Shown here in pieces: positions 61,894 through 64,000 of a stretch of 64,000 bases of DNA. The notes beneath the pieces were generated by a model. It was given only the letters and a program-made list of their open reading frames with translations, was not told where the DNA came from and searched no databases. The DNA lies in the NCBI GenBank assembly GCA_009693055.1, contig SHYA01000004.1, positions 106,966 to 170,965 on the forward strand, read 5' to 3'. This DNA is from Dehalococcoidia bacterium (lineage in GTDB: Bacteria; Chloroflexota; Dehalococcoidia; Lucifugimonadales; SHYT01). The position numbers were made by a program, and so were the translations under genes. Every line of letters starts with the position of its first letter. Position 1 is the stretch's first letter.

Positions 61894-63309
61894 ATGCCAC
61901 GCGAAACCCAAGACCTCCACCGTCTCACCCTCGCGCAAGCCGCGCGCCTGATTCGCCGCCGCCAGCTCTCCCCGCGCGAGCTAACCGTCGCGGTGCTGGA
62001 CCGCGCCAGCTCCCTCAACCCGCGCCTCAACGCCTACCTTACGCTCACCCCGGAGCTCGCCCTCCGCCAGGCCGCGCAGGCCGAGGCGCGCATGATGAAG
62101 GGCGATCTGCTCGGTCCCCTGGACGGCATCCCTATCGGCCTCAAGGACCTCTTCGCCACCAAAGGCATCCGCACCACCGCAGCATCGCTCGTGCTCAAGG
62201 ACTGGGTGCCGGACCACAACGCCGCCGTCGTGGAGCGCCTCTACGCCGCGGGCGCCGTCATGCTCGGCAAGACCCACATGCACGAGTTCGCGTTCGGCGT
62301 CACCAACGTCAACCAGCACTACGGCCCCGCGCGCAACCCGTGGGACCCGCAGCGGATGACCGGCGGTTCAAGCGGCGGCTCCGCGGCTGCCGTGGCCGCC
62401 GGCATGGCCGTGGCCGCCCTCGGCACCGACACCGGCGGCTCCATCCGCATCCCCGCCGCCATGTGCGGCGTCGTGGGCCTCAAGCCCACCTACGGCCTCG
62501 TGAGCAGGCGTGGCGCCGTTCCCCTCGCTTGGTCGCTTGACCATGTCGGCCCGCTCGCCAGGACCGTTGAGGACGCCGCGCTACTGCTCACCGCCATCGC
62601 CGGCCACGACTCGTTAGATCCTGGCTCCGCCGACATCCACGTACCGAGCTACACGCGTGCCCTCCGCAAGGGCGTCAAGGGGATGCGATTCGGCGTGCTC
62701 GCCCGGCCTGCCTCAGCCGTCGACCACGAGGCCGCCGCGCTCCTCGCTCAAGCGCACCGCGTCGTGGAGGGGCTTGGAGGAACGCTGGAGGAGGTCACGT
62801 TCCCCGCTCTTGATTACGCCGCAGCCGCCAACACCGTCATCCTCATGGCTGAGGCGGCCGCGTTCCACCAGCGTTGGCTGGACCAGCACCCCGACCGGTA
62901 CGGCGACGACGTGCTCATCCGCCTCGCCGCCGGGCGCTTGCTTCCCGCATCGCTCCTCGTGACCGCCCAGCGCGTCCGCAGCCTGGTCCGAGGCCAGCTT
63001 CTTGACCTCTTCCGGCAGGTGGACGTCCTCCTGTGGCCTGTGGTTCCGGTGCCGGCCCCGCTCATCAGCGAGCAGGGCGAGCGCCACGGCGCTGAGCATC
63101 GCGCCGTGCGCGCTGCCATCGCCCGCTTCACGCCCCTCTTCAACCTGGTAGGCTTCCCCGCCCTCTCTGTTCCCTGCGGCTTCACGGCGCGGGGCTTGCC
63201 CATCGGCCTGCAGATGGCCGCCGCCCCCTACCAGGAACCGACCCTCCTCCGCACCGCCTTCGCCTACGAGCAGGCCGCCGACTGGCACAAGCGGATGCCG
63301 CCGCTGTGA
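61894..63309 (+). CDS. Amidase-signature family amidohydrolase
   Basis: A 471-residue amidase with the Ser-cisSer-Lys triad: Lys in PIGLKDLF, GGSSGGSAAAVAAG, and the nucleophile region GTDTGGSIRIPAA. Overall it resembles GatA, but no gatB or gatC is beside it, so a general amidase is equally likely. The ATG at 61894-61896 is chosen; another ATG eight codons upstream is in frame. A TACAAT -10-like element lies just upstream with no good -35. Confidence 0.92.
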   Translation: MPRETQDLHRLTLAQAARLIRRRQLSPRELTVAVLDRASSLNPRLNAYLTLTPELALRQAAQAEARMMKGDLLGPLDGIPIGLKDLFATKGIRTTAASLVLKDWVPDHNAAVVERLYAAGAVMLGKTHMHEFAFGVTNVNQHYGPARNPWDPQRMTGGSSGGSAAAVAAGMAVAALGTDTGGSIRIPAAMCGVVGLKPTYGLVSRRGAVPLAWSLDHVGPLARTVEDAALLLTAIAGHDSLDPGSADIHVPSYTRALRKGVKGMRFGVLARPASAVDHEAAALLAQAHRVVEGLGGTLEEVTFPALDYAAAANTVILMAEAAAFHQRWLDQHPDRYGDDVLIRLAAGRLLPASLLVTAQRVRSLVRGQLLDLFRQVDVLLWPVVPVPAPLISEQGERHGAEHRAVRAAIARFTPLFNLVGFPALSVPCGFTARGLPIGLQMAAAPYQEPTLLRTAFAYEQAADWHKRMPPL

Positions 63310-63378
63310 TACATTGCCAACGACAGGGGCACATCTGACATGAGGTGCCCGAAGCATATCCGTTTCAAGGGGGGTGCG

Positions 63379-64000
63379 ATGAGAACATCCGCATTGGGTG
63401 CGGCGCTAGCCCTCGCTGCGGTCCTGGCGCTATCAGCCTGTGGCGGCTTGAGCGAGTCCGAAAAGGGTTACAACACCGGTAACGAGCTTCAGCAACAGGA
63501 ACACCCGGAAGAAGCGATAGCCAAGTACGACGAGGCCATCCGCCTCAACCCCCAGGATGCCGAGGCCTACAACAACCGGGGCGTCGCCTACGGTTACCTC
63601 GGCCAGCACCAGCGCGCCATCCAGGACTACGACGAGGCCATCCGCCTCGACCCCCAGCTTGCCAAGGCCTACTACAACCGGGGCAGCGCCTACGTCGGCC
63701 TTGGCCAGCACCAGCAGGCCATCCAGGACTATGACGAGGCCATCCGCCTCGACCCCCAGCTTGCCCTGGCCTACAACAACCGGGGCAGCGCCTACGGCGG
63801 CCTTGGCCAGCACCAGCAGGCCATCCAGGACTATGACGAGGCCATCCGCCTCGACCCCCAGCTTGCCCTGGCCTACAACAACCGGGGCAGCGCCTACGGT
63901 TACCTCGGCCAGCACCAGCGCGCCATCCAGGACTACGACGAGGCCATCCGCCTCGACCCCCAGCTTGCCAAGGCCTACTACAACCGGGGCAGCGCCTACG
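63379..64000 (+). CDS. TPR-repeat lipoprotein, partial (3' end outside window)
   Basis: The frame is open to the right edge. It begins with a signal peptide ending LSACGG (lipobox Cys21), then at least five 34-residue tetratricopeptide repeats with the consensus AIQDYDEAIRLDPQLA and YNNRGSAYGGLGQ. The corresponding 102-base DNA units are nearly identical, pointing to recent amplification. TPR lipoproteins usually scaffold protein interactions outside the membrane. GGGGGG precedes the ATG. The antisense open frame here is a shadow. Confidence 0.92.
   Translation, partial: MRTSALGAALALAAVLALSACGGLSESEKGYNTGNELQQQEHPEEAIAKYDEAIRLNPQDAEAYNNRGVAYGYLGQHQRAIQDYDEAIRLDPQLAKAYYNRGSAYVGLGQHQQAIQDYDEAIRLDPQLALAYNNRGSAYGGLGQHQQAIQDYDEAIRLDPQLALAYNNRGSAYGYLGQHQRAIQDYDEAIRLDPQLAKAYYNRGSAY

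Noticed and set aside
63433..63915. Repetitive 160-codon minus-strand frame
   Set aside because: It mirrors the TPR repeats of the plus-strand lipoprotein gene.
63500..64000. CRISPR-like tandem repeats
   Set aside because: The repeats are 102 bases, coding and without spacers; they are TPR units.

Overview
The window is about 64 kb of high-GC bacterial DNA, densely coded on both strands with short intergenic gaps. The gene content suggests a member of the Chloroflexota (Dehalococcoidia or SAR202-like). This is an inference from several CaiB/BaiF CoA-transferases, luciferase-like (LLM) oxidoreductases, a UbiA/UbiD/UbiX quinone set, a cobalamin salvage operon and small Chloroflexota-type orphan proteins. 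No rRNA, CRISPR array, integrase or transposase was seen.

Layout: (1) 0-5 kb: end of a HisZ/HisS-like gene, then a molybdenum block (NrtS-like membrane protein, MobA, FdhD, molybdopterin oxidoreductase). (2) 5.2-17.7 kb, all on the minus strand: an acyl-CoA cluster with B12-dependent mutase large subunit, MaoC hydratase, acyl-CoA dehydrogenase, ferredoxin, succinate/malate-CoA ligase, malyl-CoA-lyase-like aldolase, an acryloyl-CoA-reductase-like enzyme, two adjacent CaiB proteins of which one lacks the catalytic Asp, and an M20 peptidase. (3) 18-31 kb: mixed housekeeping and orphan genes, including glutaredoxin, a twice-frameshifted nuclease-like pseudogene, tRNA-Ile2, three tandem Cys-rich paralogues, a membrane-anchored metallopeptidase, tRNA-Gly, a helicase, an HNH protein, an LLM enzyme and YajQ. 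(4) 31.6-35.5 kb: UbiD, UbiX and UbiA. (5) 35.6-44.3 kb: sugar nucleotidyltransferase, methyltransferase, PAS protein, Ni/Co transporter, a patch of gene remnants, an SDR, a second DEAD-box helicase and a short segment bounded by a duplicated tmRNA 3' end. (6) 44.4-49.5 kb: tmRNA, IlvD, an AttH-like lipoprotein, an LLM oxidoreductase and a DinB-like pseudogene. (7) 49.5-58.8 kb: a riboswitch-controlled cobalamin operon (btuC-btuF-btuD-cobO-cobT-cobS-cobC-cobQ-cobU). (8) 58.8-64 kb: GYD protein, acyl-CoA synthetase, methyltransferase, amidase and the start of a TPR lipoprotein.

How the parts fit: the cobalamin operon would supply adenosylcobalamin for the mutase at 5.3-6.9 kb. The mutase, CoA-ligase, CoA-transferase, lyase, hydratase and enoyl-CoA reductase together resemble parts of the 3-hydroxypropionate bi-cycle or a related propionyl-CoA/glyoxylate route. 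Carboxylases, malonyl-CoA reductase, an epimerase and the mutase B12 subunit are not in the window.

Several short inverted-repeat elements are scattered through the window. Some have entered genes in frame (ubiX, the cobU tail, a methyltransferase tail) or sit at a duplicated gene start (cobC). Several genes are broken: two frameshifts in one, TGG-to-TGA changes in two, a start-codon loss in one of those, and truncated fusions near 39-40 kb. These may be true decay or assembly errors.
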